45,465 bases of DNA from CAYNUJ01 sp964573255 (GTDB lineage: Bacteria; Bacteroidota; Ignavibacteria; Ignavibacteriales; Melioribacteraceae): contig CAZNJB010000026.1 in assembly GCA_964573255.1 (NCBI GenBank), forward strand, positions 1 to 45,465, written 5' to 3'. Below are positions 35,543 through 44,674 of this stretch, one piece after another; position 1 is the stretch's first letter; each line of letters starts with the position of its first letter. The position numbers were made by a program, and so were the translations under genes. The notes under the pieces are model-generated. The model searched no databases. It saw nothing but the letters and a program-made list of their open reading frames with translations, and was not told the DNA's origin.

Positions 35543-36949
35543 TTAAAATTTAATATTATCGAAAGTTCCCGGTGCAGCAATAGGAATTCCGAATTTGTTA
35601 AATTCTACTTTCTTTGCAAATTCTAAACTACCGGGAATAGTAGAAACGTCAACCAACGGAATTGAAGCATTGAAATTAGAATTAATAGCTTCAATAAATT
35701 TGTTTGCTACAATAGCATAACCTTGACTTGTTGGATGAACACCGTCAAGACTAAATAAACCGCCGGTAACATATTCAGTAGTAAATGTAATTCCGTTAGC
35801 GGTATATCCGTTTGCGGCAACTTCATTAAAGAATGAATTGATATCAACAACGCCATATCCGTGAGCAGCAGCGATTGCTGAAATCGCATCATTAAAGCCT
35901 TGGATTTGAGTAGCAATTGTTGCTAATTCATTCGGATCCAAAGTGAATGCATCCGGCCAAGGATTAAGAGGATGAAGACCAAACGCTTGTGTTGTATCAA
36001 TACCCAATAAGGAAGGATCTGATATTCCGTTATCTCTATAGAATTTACCGGTCGGTTGACCAATAAGTGCAGCATAAGGACTGGAAGCTAAAGTAAGCAA
36101 AACTTCACCAGACAATAAAGCTGTTGGAGTTGCAATACTTGTTAAATCAGCCGGGCCCATTTGACCGTTAGTATTATAAAATAGTCCCATTGCTAAACCG
36201 GCATCAACTGCAGGTTGAATTGCTAAAGCAACTCCAGGACCAACAGTTTTAAAGAATGGTATAGCTGTAACGGAAGGAATATTCGCACAAAGAACTTTAG
36301 CATTTGTTTCAGCTAAAGAATCCAACATAGCATTATACAAAAATTGGAAAGTCGGAATATCCGTATATGGTTTGACACCACCACTAGTAGCATGACCAAG
36401 GATGTCATTATTACCAATCCAAACTGTAGCGAAAGTTGCGTTTAATGCTTTAGCTTGTTCAACAGGTGTTCCGATACCTCTAAGGATTAAGTCGAATAAA
36501 GGATTAGCTGTAAGTGAAGTTGCAGTGCTCGAAGTCATTGTCATTTCTGCGAGTAATGCACCAGGAACACCAAGGTTATTATAAGGAGCCGCATAGTTTA
36601 AATTTAACGGCGTACCTTCATTTGTATTTCTTGTAGTTGCAAATGGAGAAAGAGATACTACCTCAATTCTTCCACCAACACCCGGATCGCTTACTAAAGG
36701 CTGCTCATATTTTGCACCTACTTGTTTTGCGATCAAGTTTCCGAATGAATATTCTTGTGCACTTTGATATAAAGCGCCACTTTGGTAACCAGCAGTTAAA
36801 CTGTTACCGATGGTTACAAAACTAGCGAAATTAGCATCACCAGTTGAAAATGCTTCGGGAGCAGTAAGATCGGTTCTATCCTCACACCCGGTAAGCACAA
36901 TAAGTAATGCCAGTAGTGAACCGCTTATTAATTTTAATATATTTTTCAT
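35543..36949 (-). CDS. SGNH/GDSL-hydrolase lipoprotein
   Basis: This 468-residue protein has a lipoprotein signal (lipobox cysteine 22 in LTGCED). The SGNH blocks are in place: Ser50 in GNSLTAG, the glycine block near NNLGVPG (about 125-130), Asn181 in GNND, and Asp402/His405 in DGVHP. It should be an outer-membrane-anchored esterase or lipase, facing either periplasm or surface. It is 18 bases downstream of a FadL-like porin gene and shares its transcript, which suggests cleavage of an ester before or after uptake; that is inference. A GGGAGGAG site precedes the ATG and a terminator follows. Confidence 0.92.
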   Translation of the reverse strand: MKNILKLISGSLLALLIVLTGCEDRTDLTAPEAFSTGDANFASFVTIGNSLTAGYQSGALYQSAQEYSFGNLIAKQVGAKYEQPLVSDPGVGGRIEVVSLSPFATTRNTNEGTPLNLNYAAPYNNLGVPGALLAEMTMTSSTATSLTANPLFDLILRGIGTPVEQAKALNATFATVWIGNNDILGHATSGGVKPYTDIPTFQFLYNAMLDSLAETNAKVLCANIPSVTAIPFFKTVGPGVALAIQPAVDAGLAMGLFYNTNGQMGPADLTSIATPTALLSGEVLLTLASSPYAALIGQPTGKFYRDNGISDPSLLGIDTTQAFGLHPLNPWPDAFTLDPNELATIATQIQGFNDAISAIAAAHGYGVVDINSFFNEVAANGYTANGITFTTEYVTGGLFSLDGVHPTSQGYAIVANKFIEAINSNFNASIPLVDVSTIPGSLEFAKKVEFNKFGIPIAAPGTFDNIKF

Positions 36950-36967
36950 ATTCTGTTTCTCCTCCCG

Positions 36968-38215
36968 TTAAAACTGATAAGATACGTTAAAGCCAAATAA
37001 ATGTGCAGATGAATTATAAGTACCGTTGAATGGTGTATCTCCGGCAGTATAGGAAACCTGCGAATTGCTTATTGTTCTTTCATCGAATCTTAAGAACATG
37101 TAGGCTAAATCAAATTTAAGATGTTTTGTAAGGTTTAATCCTAAACCTACATTGAATCCCCAACGATCGGAATCAGGTAAAGTAGGATCTACCAAAACAT
37201 CTTTAACGGGATTGTTATCGTATAATATACCGCCTCTTAAATCAATTGCATCACTCATATTGTATTCAACACCTAAACGGTGAATAAAGGTATCACCATA
37301 GTGACGAGCAGCTGCAAGATCAGAGAAATTAGGATCTTTAAAATCAACAGCTAATTCGTCGTAACTGCTCCAACCGACATACTGTAAATCACCGGTAATA
37401 GTCAATTTATCAGTAGGCATAAAAGCCATACCGAAAGTAACGTTTCTTGGAGTAGTTAATGAAGCGGTAATATCTCCTTTCGGAATTCTTCCTGCATTTA
37501 CTAATGCTGCAGGAGCACCTTCGGTTTCTGCAGTACCGTTGAAATCAAATTTCACTTGACTACGGTAAGAAATTCCTACTGAAAATGATTTGTCAGGTTT
37601 GTAGAAAATACCGCCAGTCAATCCCCAAGCTGTAGCATCTCCCTTTAATTTAACATAAACATCTCCGCTAAAAGGTGCTAACGAATTATATCTTTCAATT
37701 CTAACATCACCGAAAGTATAAATTGGGCCAACACTTATAGAAAGAGCATCTGTTAATTTATAGCTGAATACAGCCGTAACGAAAAATGTTCTAAGTTCTG
37801 TGTCGACAGCTAAGTATTTACCAACCCAATCGTTGTCCCATTTGGTACCCAATCCGTATTGGTTATTTAAACTCAATCCAACAACAAATCTATCGCTGAA
37901 TTGATGAGTAAAATAAAAATTGATTGGAGTGAAAACTTGACTTTGCATAGTATACTCGGTTACATCGGGCGCTGGACCCCTGAAGGACGCTTTTGGAGAA
38001 ATAAGCGTTGAACCAAATAACAAATGCGTTCCTTGCACCTGAGTTAAACCGGCAGGATTAAAATAGATTGCCGATGGATCATTAGCTAAACCAGCAAATG
38101 CTCCTGCCATAGCCATAGCACGAGCACTATGCTCGTTAATTTGAAATCCACCTGCTAATGCTTGTACGCTGAAGACAAATAAGAATGCAGCGTTGAGTAT
38201 CAGTTTTTTTACCAC
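36968..38215 (-). CDS. FadL/OmpP1/TodX-family outer-membrane transporter
   Basis: This 415-residue beta-barrel has a signal peptide (about 1-21, ending ALA) and the family N terminus GGFQINEHSARAMAMAGAFAGLANDPSAIYFNPAGL. The final residue is phenylalanine (NVSYQF), the usual barrel-assembly signal. Family members let long-chain fatty acids or aromatic hydrocarbons cross the outer membrane. Translation begins at a GTG, supported by a perfect AGGAGG site four bases upstream. A weak promoter-like pair (TTG-N20-TATCTTAA) overlaps the end of the BCCP gene. The downstream SGNH lipoprotein is probably a functional partner. Confidence 0.92.
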   Translation of the reverse strand: MVKKLILNAAFLFVFSVQALAGGFQINEHSARAMAMAGAFAGLANDPSAIYFNPAGLTQVQGTHLLFGSTLISPKASFRGPAPDVTEYTMQSQVFTPINFYFTHQFSDRFVVGLSLNNQYGLGTKWDNDWVGKYLAVDTELRTFFVTAVFSYKLTDALSISVGPIYTFGDVRIERYNSLAPFSGDVYVKLKGDATAWGLTGGIFYKPDKSFSVGISYRSQVKFDFNGTAETEGAPAALVNAGRIPKGDITASLTTPRNVTFGMAFMPTDKLTITGDLQYVGWSSYDELAVDFKDPNFSDLAAARHYGDTFIHRLGVEYNMSDAIDLRGGILYDNNPVKDVLVDPTLPDSDRWGFNVGLGLNLTKHLKFDLAYMFLRFDERTISNSQVSYTAGDTPFNGTYNSSAHLFGFNVSYQF

Positions 38216-38285
38216 GTATCCTCCTAAGATTTGTGATTAGTGAGTAGAAATAATTTCAATTTTTAAGATAATATGAATTTTTTTC

Positions 38286-38786
38286 TTATTCAATAGTAAT
38301 TAACAGTTGATTTTTTTCTACAGAGATACCTTCGTTAACATAAATTTCTTTGATTTTTCCCGATGATGTAGCTCTAATTTCATTTTCCATTTTCATAGCT
38401 TCCAATATTATCAGGGATTCTCCGATAGCAATTTCATCACCAACCGACTTATTTATTTTCAATATTAATCCGGGCATCGGTGCTACTATTTTATCGCTGT
38501 GAATTTGTTTGGCTTTGTTCTTAAGAAATTCATGTGCTTTCTCTTCTAATTGAGAACGAACAGTAATAGCATACGTTAAGCCTTCAATTGTAACTGAATA
38601 CTGATCTCCGTTAATTTTCTCTACAACACTTTCGTAGATTTTATCACCAAGTTTCAAAATGAATTTGTTTGCACTTATCTCAATCAATTCATAGTCATTG
38701 TATTCAGTATTTCCAATTGTAATTGAAGAACTGTTTACTTTGGATTCAAGTTTCTTTCCGTCAATATTGACAATGTAATTATTCAT
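38286..38786 (-). CDS. Biotin carboxyl carrier protein of an acyl-CoA carboxylase
   Basis: This 166-residue protein has a C-terminal biotinyl domain (about 95-166) with the biotin lysine Lys132 in EAMKMEN. The N-terminal 90 residues form a beta-rich segment like that of propionyl/acetyl-CoA carboxylase alpha chains, rather than the Ala/Pro-rich linker of AccB. Its start overlaps the biotin carboxylase gene by 8 bases, so the pair equals a split alpha subunit. No carboxyltransferase is in the window, so the substrate (acetyl-, propionyl- or methylcrotonyl-CoA) cannot be told. Confidence 0.9.
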   Translation of the reverse strand: MNNYIVNIDGKKLESKVNSSSITIGNTEYNDYELIEISANKFILKLGDKIYESVVEKINGDQYSVTIEGLTYAITVRSQLEEKAHEFLKNKAKQIHSDKIVAPMPGLILKINKSVGDEIAIGESLIILEAMKMENEIRATSSGKIKEIYVNEGISVEKNQLLITIE

Positions 38787-40272
38787 AACGAAGCGACTCC
38801 CAAGTATTAAGAGGAGTAGAAATTTTATCCGGTTTTAATTGTCTGTTCTTTTCTTTTAACAGAACCGCTAAGACTCCGGCAACATTCAAATATTCTGAGT
38901 TCAATTTTTCCTTCCATTCATTTGGTATTAATTTCATCAAATATTCATCGACGAAATTAATATTGAATGAACCATTAACAAATTCAGGATGATTTAATAT
39001 CCAAATAAGTATATTAATATTTGTTTTAACCCCGGCAATTTCATAGGAAGCTAATGCCGAATGCATTCGCCTAATTGCTTCTTCCCTACTGTTATGCCAG
39101 GTTATAACCTTTGAAAGCATCGGATCATAATAAACTGATACTTCTGAATTTACGTCAATGCCCCCATCCACTCTAATTCCTGGACCGTAAGGCAAAGAAT
39201 GATGAATGATTGTACCTGTGGAAGGCGCAAAATTATTATCAGTATCTTCTGCATAAACACGACATTCGATCGCATGACCATTAATTTTAATATCACTCTG
39301 CTTTATCGTTAATTCTTCTCCTGATGCAACAAGGATTTGCTGTTTTACTAAGTCTACACCCGAAACCATTTCCGTAACTGGATGCTCGACTTGCAACCTT
39401 GTGTTCATTTCCAAGAAATAAAAATTCCGGTCTTTATCCATAAGGAATTCTACTGTACCGGCATTAAAATATTGGCAAGCTTTTGCGGCTTCAATTGCAG
39501 TTTTAGTAATTCGTTCCCTTAATTCTTCATCAACTGAAGGAGAAGGACATTCTTCAATAATTTTCTGATGTCTTCTTTGAATGGAACATTCCCTTTCAAG
39601 AAGATGAATATAATTTCCTTTTTTATCTGCAAGTATTTGAACTTCAATATGCTTCGGATTTTCGATGAACTTTTCCATATAAACGGAATCATTGCCGAAA
39701 GCTTTTAATGCTTCGTTTTGCGCACGTTCGAATGAATCAATGAATTCATCGGGTGTATTTACTTTTCGCATTCCTTTACCGCCGCCGCCAGCAGAAGCTT
39801 TTAACATAATCGGATAACCGATTTCCTCGGCAATCTTCTTCGCCTCTTCCACATTATTAATAGGCTCTTCTGTACCCGGAACAATCGGTACATTATGTTT
39901 CTTCATAAGGGAACGCGCATCTGTTTTACTTCCCATAAGAAGCACAGATTTTGAGGATGGTCCGATAAACGTCAACCCACTTTTTTCAACTTCTGATATA
40001 AAAATTGGATTCTCGGATAAAAATCCATAACCCGGATGAATTGCATCGGCGCCAATTTCTTTAGCCAAAGCAATAATTTTTTTAATATTGAGATATGACT
40101 CAGCTGCGGGTGCTGGACCAATTAAATGAGCCTCGTCGGCAGTTCTTGCGTGAAGTGAAGTTTTATCGGCTTCGCTGTAAATAGCTGCAGAAATGATTCC
40201 CATTTCCCTGCAAGCTCTTGATATTCTTACAGCAATTTCGCCGCGATTAGCAATCAATATTTTTTTGAACAT
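38779..40272 (-). CDS. Biotin carboxylase subunit of an acyl-CoA carboxylase
   Basis: This 497-residue ATP-grasp enzyme carboxylates biotin on the adjacent carrier protein. Seen in order are FKKILIANRGEIAVRI at the N terminus, HPGYGFLSEN, the ATP-binding glycine loop KASAGGGGKGMRKV near 159-172, ECSIQRRHQK, and EMNTRLQVEHPVTE near 289-302. It is longer than E. coli AccC (about 450 residues) by a C-terminal tail, as in acyl-CoA carboxylase alpha chains. The start is 7 bases after the mutS2 stop codon with little ribosome-binding site, implying coupling. Confidence 0.92.
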   Translation of the reverse strand: MFKKILIANRGEIAVRISRACREMGIISAAIYSEADKTSLHARTADEAHLIGPAPAAESYLNIKKIIALAKEIGADAIHPGYGFLSENPIFISEVEKSGLTFIGPSSKSVLLMGSKTDARSLMKKHNVPIVPGTEEPINNVEEAKKIAEEIGYPIMLKASAGGGGKGMRKVNTPDEFIDSFERAQNEALKAFGNDSVYMEKFIENPKHIEVQILADKKGNYIHLLERECSIQRRHQKIIEECPSPSVDEELRERITKTAIEAAKACQYFNAGTVEFLMDKDRNFYFLEMNTRLQVEHPVTEMVSGVDLVKQQILVASGEELTIKQSDIKINGHAIECRVYAEDTDNNFAPSTGTIIHHSLPYGPGIRVDGGIDVNSEVSVYYDPMLSKVITWHNSREEAIRRMHSALASYEIAGVKTNINILIWILNHPEFVNGSFNINFVDEYLMKLIPNEWKEKLNSEYLNVAGVLAVLLKEKNRQLKPDKISTPLNTWESLRYE

Positions 40273-40279
40273 ACTTTAT

Positions 40280-42625
40280 TCAATTTAATTCGATAACCGT
40301 TATACCTTCTCCCCCCATTTCTATCTTAGCAAAATAAAAATCTTTAACCTGATCGCTCTTTTTTAATATTTGATGAACAGTTTGTTTTAGAGCGCCGGTT
40401 CCTTTTCCATGTAATATCTCAACCCTTTCAACATTTGATGAATATGCATCATCTAAAAATTTTATAACTTCATACTCGGCTTCTTCAGGTTTTTTACCAC
40501 GAATATCCAAACGAGTACTTACTAAATTACTAATTAATTTATTAGTATCATAAATACTTTTTTTAATTTTTTTCGGCCTTTTTGCCTTTGCAATATCCTT
40601 TATTTTCACCTGAATTTTTAGACTTCCCGATACTATAGACACTCTTCCCTTTTCTTCATCTATTTCTATAACTTCCCCTCCGGTATTAGAGTTTTTAAGA
40701 ACCACATAATCTCCAATACTGATTTTACCTTCAATAATTTCCGGTTCTTCCTCAACTTTTATCTCCTCCATTTTTTTAAGCTGCTCAATCTTTTTCTTTT
40801 CTTTCTTTATAACCTCTTTACTTGCATTTGATTCCCGGATATTCTTTATAGTAGCTTCAAATTGTTTATTTATATCTTTCAAGTAATTTTCGGCTTTTAA
40901 TTTTGCTTCTTTTAAGATCTCCTTCTTTTGTTTCTCCAATTCGGATATTTTCTTTTCGTATAGTTGAGAAAGACCTTTCAATCTTGTATTCTCAATTTCA
41001 AGTTCATTCAATCTTTTGTTTACAGTAAAACTTTTCTTCTCAATATCAATTAAGAATTCCTCTAATTTTATTTTATCATCATCTAAATAATACTCCGCCT
41101 GTTTAATCACTTCATCCGGTAAACCAATACGCGAAGCAATTTCAAATGCATAACTGGAACCTGGCAACCCCTGACGAAATCTGTAAGTAGGTATTAAATT
41201 TTCAGTATCAAATTCCATTGATGCATTCTGAAATCCTTCTACTTCATTAGCCAATATTTTCAAATTACCGTGATGAGTAGAAGCTAAAACAACGGCATTT
41301 TTTTTATTCAATTTTTGAAGTACCGAAGCAGCCAAAGCAGAGCCTTCTTCCGGATCGGTTCCGGTTCCTATTTCATCCAACAAAACCAATGATTTCTTAT
41401 TCGCCTTTTCCAAAATCCTTTTGATATTGGAAAGGTGTGAACTGAACGTCGAGAGATCATCTTCGATCGATTGTTTATCGCCAATATCAATTAGAATTTG
41501 TTCAAAGAAATGGATATTGGAATCCGGACTTGCGGGAATATGGATTCCTGATAATGCCATCAAAATTTGTAAACCGAAGTTTTTCAGTACTACAGTTTTT
41601 CCTCCGGCATTCGGACCCGTTATTATTATTACTTTTTCCTTATCTATTTTAATATTTAATGGAATTGTTTTTTCTCGTCCCATTCTCTTTAATAAAATCG
41701 GGTGACGAGCATCCATCAATCTTATCGGTTCGTTTTCTTCAAAACTTGGAAATGAACCTACTATTTCGATAGAGTACTTAGCTAATGCAAATATTTCATC
41801 GATGTAGGTAATAATTTCATAACTACGAATCAATTCGTCGCTTACTTCTCTTACTTTTTCCGTTAACCTCCTTAGTATTCTCTCAATTTCTCTGCGTTCT
41901 GAAAATTTGAGAGATAAAATATCATTGTTCAATTCGAGAGTTTCTTCCGGTTCAATGTAAACCGTTTGACCAGTTGCAGATTCCGAATGAATAAAACCTC
42001 TTACATGCCTTTTATGCTCCGCTTTTATCGGAAGAACCATTCTTCCGTCTCTCTGTGTAGTATATTCTTCCTGAACCAAGAATGCTTCGGATAGTCTCTT
42101 AAGAATCCTGCTTATAACTGTCCTGAGATTATCACTCTTCTCATTTATTTCTCTTCTAATCTTTCTTAATTCTTCCGAAGCGTTGTCACTTATCTCTCCT
42201 GTTTGTGTGAAAATACGACCGAGGTGATTTTCAAAATTTTTATCTACAAAGAGTTTATTTGCATAAGCGTTAAAAATAGATTGATGAGATTCAATCGATT
42301 TAAAAAATGAAAATGTTTTTCTGGATATTTCTGCAAGGTTTAATATTTCTTTAATTTCATCTGCGGTAAGAACGGAATTTTCAATCTTACTCTTATAAAT
42401 TATAACGGATAATTCTGGCATGTAGCTCAACGGAGGGATATCTCTATCGATTAAAATATTCTTTGCTTCCTCTACCAGACTTCCCTTCTCAACAGCTTGA
42501 CTCTTCGATTCCAAAGGATGGATAGATAATACAAGCTCTTTCCCTTTTTCGGTAATAGTGTACTTAGATATATATTCAAGTACCTTTGAAAATTCTAACT
42601 GCTCTAGTACGCTTTTGGTTATCAT
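40280..42625 (-). CDS. mutS2: MutS2 with Smr domain
   Basis: This 781-residue protein lacks the mismatch-recognition domains of MutS. It has core helices, the ATPase with Walker A GPNAGGKT near 340, Walker B LLDEIGTGTDPEEG, a long charged coiled coil (about 520-640), and a C-terminal Smr nuclease domain (about 706-781) with LDIR and HGKGTG (739-744). Family members act on branched DNA or, in Bacillus, on collided ribosomes; the role here is unproven. It lies between cvpA (20 bases) and the biotin carboxylase gene (7 bases). Confidence 0.95.
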   Translation of the reverse strand: MITKSVLEQLEFSKVLEYISKYTITEKGKELVLSIHPLESKSQAVEKGSLVEEAKNILIDRDIPPLSYMPELSVIIYKSKIENSVLTADEIKEILNLAEISRKTFSFFKSIESHQSIFNAYANKLFVDKNFENHLGRIFTQTGEISDNASEELRKIRREINEKSDNLRTVISRILKRLSEAFLVQEEYTTQRDGRMVLPIKAEHKRHVRGFIHSESATGQTVYIEPEETLELNNDILSLKFSERREIERILRRLTEKVREVSDELIRSYEIITYIDEIFALAKYSIEIVGSFPSFEENEPIRLMDARHPILLKRMGREKTIPLNIKIDKEKVIIITGPNAGGKTVVLKNFGLQILMALSGIHIPASPDSNIHFFEQILIDIGDKQSIEDDLSTFSSHLSNIKRILEKANKKSLVLLDEIGTGTDPEEGSALAASVLQKLNKKNAVVLASTHHGNLKILANEVEGFQNASMEFDTENLIPTYRFRQGLPGSSYAFEIASRIGLPDEVIKQAEYYLDDDKIKLEEFLIDIEKKSFTVNKRLNELEIENTRLKGLSQLYEKKISELEKQKKEILKEAKLKAENYLKDINKQFEATIKNIRESNASKEVIKKEKKKIEQLKKMEEIKVEEEPEIIEGKISIGDYVVLKNSNTGGEVIEIDEEKGRVSIVSGSLKIQVKIKDIAKAKRPKKIKKSIYDTNKLISNLVSTRLDIRGKKPEEAEYEVIKFLDDAYSSNVERVEILHGKGTGALKQTVHQILKKSDQVKDFYFAKIEMGGEGITVIELN

Positions 42626-42645
42626 AGTAACGGATTGAAATAGTT

Positions 42646-43155
42646 TTATTTGTTATCTATATATTCATTTAAAAATTCTTTTGCTTTCGAATTTTCGCCC
42701 ATAAGAAAATCTACTGTTAAAGGTACAACATCGTGAACCGGCTTATAAAGAATTGATTTTTCAATATCCTTTTGAGATGGGAAATTAAAAATACCGAATA
42801 AAATCGTTATAGCAGAAAGGAAAAACACCATCTGGATCAATCCCGAAATACCGCCCAAAAATTGATTAACGAATCTATTTACTTTATCAACGGGATGCAG
42901 AATACGCTTAAGAATTGCAACTATTAAAATAGCTAAAAAGAATATAAAAATTCCGCCGATTGTTTTAGCCAAAGAAAAATCGTTATTGAAAAACGGTTGT
43001 AATAATTTTCCGGCAGAATCGGAAAACTCAAAAGCTAACCCGATAGAAACGAAAAATCCGATCAATCCAATTATCTTTCGAACCAAACCGTCTTTAAAGC
43101 CTAAAATAAAACCAATCGTAAGAAAACCGATTATTATGTAATCAATGAAATTCAA
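42646..43155 (-). CDS. cvpA: CvpA-family membrane protein
   Basis: This 169-residue protein has four hydrophobic segments (about 5-25, 27-47, 62-82 and 105-125) and the family N terminus NFIDYIIIGFLTIGFILGFKDGLVRKIIGLIGF. CvpA proteins are inner-membrane proteins linked to envelope stress and, historically, colicin V export; the biochemical function is unknown. The start appears to be a TTG two bases after the yqeY stop codon, supported by the family-like N terminus. It is followed by mutS2, a common neighbour of cvpA in many bacteria. Confidence 0.88.
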   Translation of the reverse strand: MNFIDYIIIGFLTIGFILGFKDGLVRKIIGLIGFFVSIGLAFEFSDSAGKLLQPFFNNDFSLAKTIGGIFIFFLAILIVAILKRILHPVDKVNRFVNQFLGGISGLIQMVFFLSAITILFGIFNFPSQKDIEKSILYKPVHDVVPLTVDFLMGENSKAKEFLNEYIDNK

Positions 43156-43157
43156 TT

Positions 43158-43604
43158 TTAATTCAATACTTGTTCAACAGCATCTTTTACGGTTTTTCCG
43201 TCGGTTTGTCCTTTCAATTTTTTAATGGCAATAGGCATAAGTTTAGCGAAATCAGCCTTAGACTTTGCACCAATTTCTTCGGCTATTTCTCTAACTTTTT
43301 CAACAACCTCTTCGGGTGACAATTGTTTGGGTAAATAAGAAAGGATTACATTCAATTCAGCAGATTCCTTCTCAACTAAATCAGATCTACCGGCTTTTTC
43401 AAACTGTTCTATGGATTCTTTTCTTTTTTTTACCGCCGAAGTTAAAATCTTCATTTCATCTTCAGCCGTAATTTCATCAATTTTTCCGCTCTTTTCCAAT
43501 TCAAGTATAGCAGCACGCAATGATCTAACCGCTGCCAATTTCACTTTATCACCGGCTTTCATTGCCTCTTTAAGATCATTATTAATTTTTTCTTTTAAAG
43601 CCAT
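43158..43604 (-). CDS. yqeY: GatB/YqeY domain protein
   Basis: This 148-residue protein spans the YqeY fold: N-terminal helices (LKEKINNDLKEAMKAGDKVKLAAVRSL) and the conserved ILSYLPKQLSPEEV and GQTDGKTVKDAV near the C terminus. The domain also occurs at the end of the GatB amidotransferase subunit, where it contacts tRNA; the stand-alone protein has no settled function. GAGGTG before the ATG supports the start. It heads the yqeY-cvpA-mutS2-biotin carboxylase-BCCP run, with gaps of 20 bases or less. Confidence 0.92.
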   Translation of the reverse strand: MALKEKINNDLKEAMKAGDKVKLAAVRSLRAAILELEKSGKIDEITAEDEMKILTSAVKKRKESIEQFEKAGRSDLVEKESAELNVILSYLPKQLSPEEVVEKVREIAEEIGAKSKADFAKLMPIAIKKLKGQTDGKTVKDAVEQVLN

Positions 43605-43614
43605 AATTCACCTC

Positions 43615-43659
43615 GCACAAAAAAAAAGGCAGGCTACAAAAAACAACCTGCCCTTTTTA
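43615..43659 (-). terminator. Terminator between the exbD genes and yqeY
   Basis: GGCAGG (43628-43633) pairs with CCTGCC (43647-43652) around an A-rich loop. A T run follows on the minus strand (complement of the A run up to 43627), and TTTTT follows on the plus strand (43653-43657), so it could act in both directions. It ends the exbB-exbD-exbD unit. Confidence 0.85.
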
Positions 43660-43675
43660 ATTAAAGATCAAATAA

Positions 43676-44092
43676 TTACTGAGTCTTAAGCCTTGCCGAA
43701 TAGTTTATACGACGGCAATCGGCTTTTCGTAATTCTTGCTGAATATCGGTAACAATTCCCATATCGGAATTTTTATCGACACGAAGCGAAACGATAACAT
43801 TAGGAAGTTCGGTTCTTTTTTTATACATGATAGGTTTAATCTCTTCCAATTTAACAATGTTATCATTAAGCTGAATTCTCATGTCGTTACCGACCCAGAT
43901 GTAAGAAATCAATCTTTTATTTTCAATTTTTTCTATTGCATCGGCTTCAGGCAATTTGAATTGCACCAAAACATCAACTTCTCTCAAAGTTGTAGTTACC
44001 ATAAAGAACAAAAGAAGCATAAATACGATATCCGGCATAGAGGAAGTTGGTATTTCTTGTTTTGTCGATGCTCTTTTCTTTTCAAATTTCAT
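43676..44092 (-). CDS. exbD: ExbD/TolR-family protein (second copy)
   Basis: This 138-residue protein has one N-terminal membrane segment with the proton-path aspartate (SMPDIVFMLLLFFMVTTT, about 17-36) and a periplasmic domain to the C terminus. It works with ExbB/TolQ to couple the proton gradient to TonB- or Tol-type machines. It is shorter than the upstream copy. SD GAGGATC precedes its ATG, 15 bases after the first exbD. The terminator follows the stop codon. Confidence 0.92.
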   Translation of the reverse strand: MKFEKKRASTKQEIPTSSMPDIVFMLLLFFMVTTTLREVDVLVQFKLPEADAIEKIENKRLISYIWVGNDMRIQLNDNIVKLEEIKPIMYKKRTELPNVIVSLRVDKNSDMGIVTDIQQELRKADCRRINYSARLKTQ

Positions 44093-44107
44093 TTAACGAT
44101 CCTCTAA

Positions 44108-44647
44108 TTATTTTTTTATTGATTCAGGCTCTGCAATAGAAATAATTATTGGAATCTTTTCCCTTAGTTCTTTTGTTTCTTCCTCATTCAAGTCACTTAC
44201 CTTTTTACCGTAGTGAGTTTTCGAATATTCCTCACGAACAGTAAAGTAGGCAGCTTTAACTTGATCCAAGGCCTGAATGTAAAGGTTATAATTCGTTTTT
44301 CTATCGGTTTTAACCGAAACCACTAATTTCTTATTCTTAGGCAAATTAATTTTTGATCTAATTCTATCCATTAGTGTTTCTTTAATCTGAGAAATCGCGA
44401 TTCTTTCTTTATTAAGAAGAACGTCGCCATTTTGGTTAATAAGCAAGGCAGCCATTCTGTCTTTAGAAAGAGGTACGAATTCTCTATCTTGTTCAGGAAT
44501 ATATTCCGGCAAGGTTAAACCGATACCGGTATCAACGTCAATAACAGTAGCAACGAGGAAGAAAAGCAAAAGCAAGAAAGCAATATCCGCCATCGAACCG
44601 TTAGGAATTTCAGCTTCTCGTAATTTCCGCTTTTTTAATTTAACCAT
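44108..44647 (-). CDS. exbD: ExbD/TolR-family protein (first copy)
   Basis: This 179-residue protein has an N-terminal basic stretch (KLKKRKLREAE), one membrane segment with the key aspartate in SMADIAFLLLLFFLVAT (about 18-36), and a larger periplasmic part than the second copy. The insert and C-terminal tail (about 120-179) suggest that the two ExbD proteins are not interchangeable. Two different ExbD genes after one exbB is common in Bacteroidota-type Ton systems. It lies 27 bases downstream of the exbB-type gene. Confidence 0.92.
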   Translation of the reverse strand: MVKLKKRKLREAEIPNGSMADIAFLLLLFFLVATVIDVDTGIGLTLPEYIPEQDREFVPLSKDRMAALLINQNGDVLLNKERIAISQIKETLMDRIRSKINLPKNKKLVVSVKTDRKTNYNLYIQALDQVKAAYFTVREEYSKTHYGKKVSDLNEEETKELREKIPIIISIAEPESIKK

Positions 44648-44674
44648 TTTAATCTTCTCAATTTTTAATGATAA

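Noticed and set aside
38286..40272. Pyruvate carboxylase or oxaloacetate decarboxylase
   Set aside because: Only biotin carboxylase and carrier domains are present; there is no carboxyltransferase domain in either gene or nearby.
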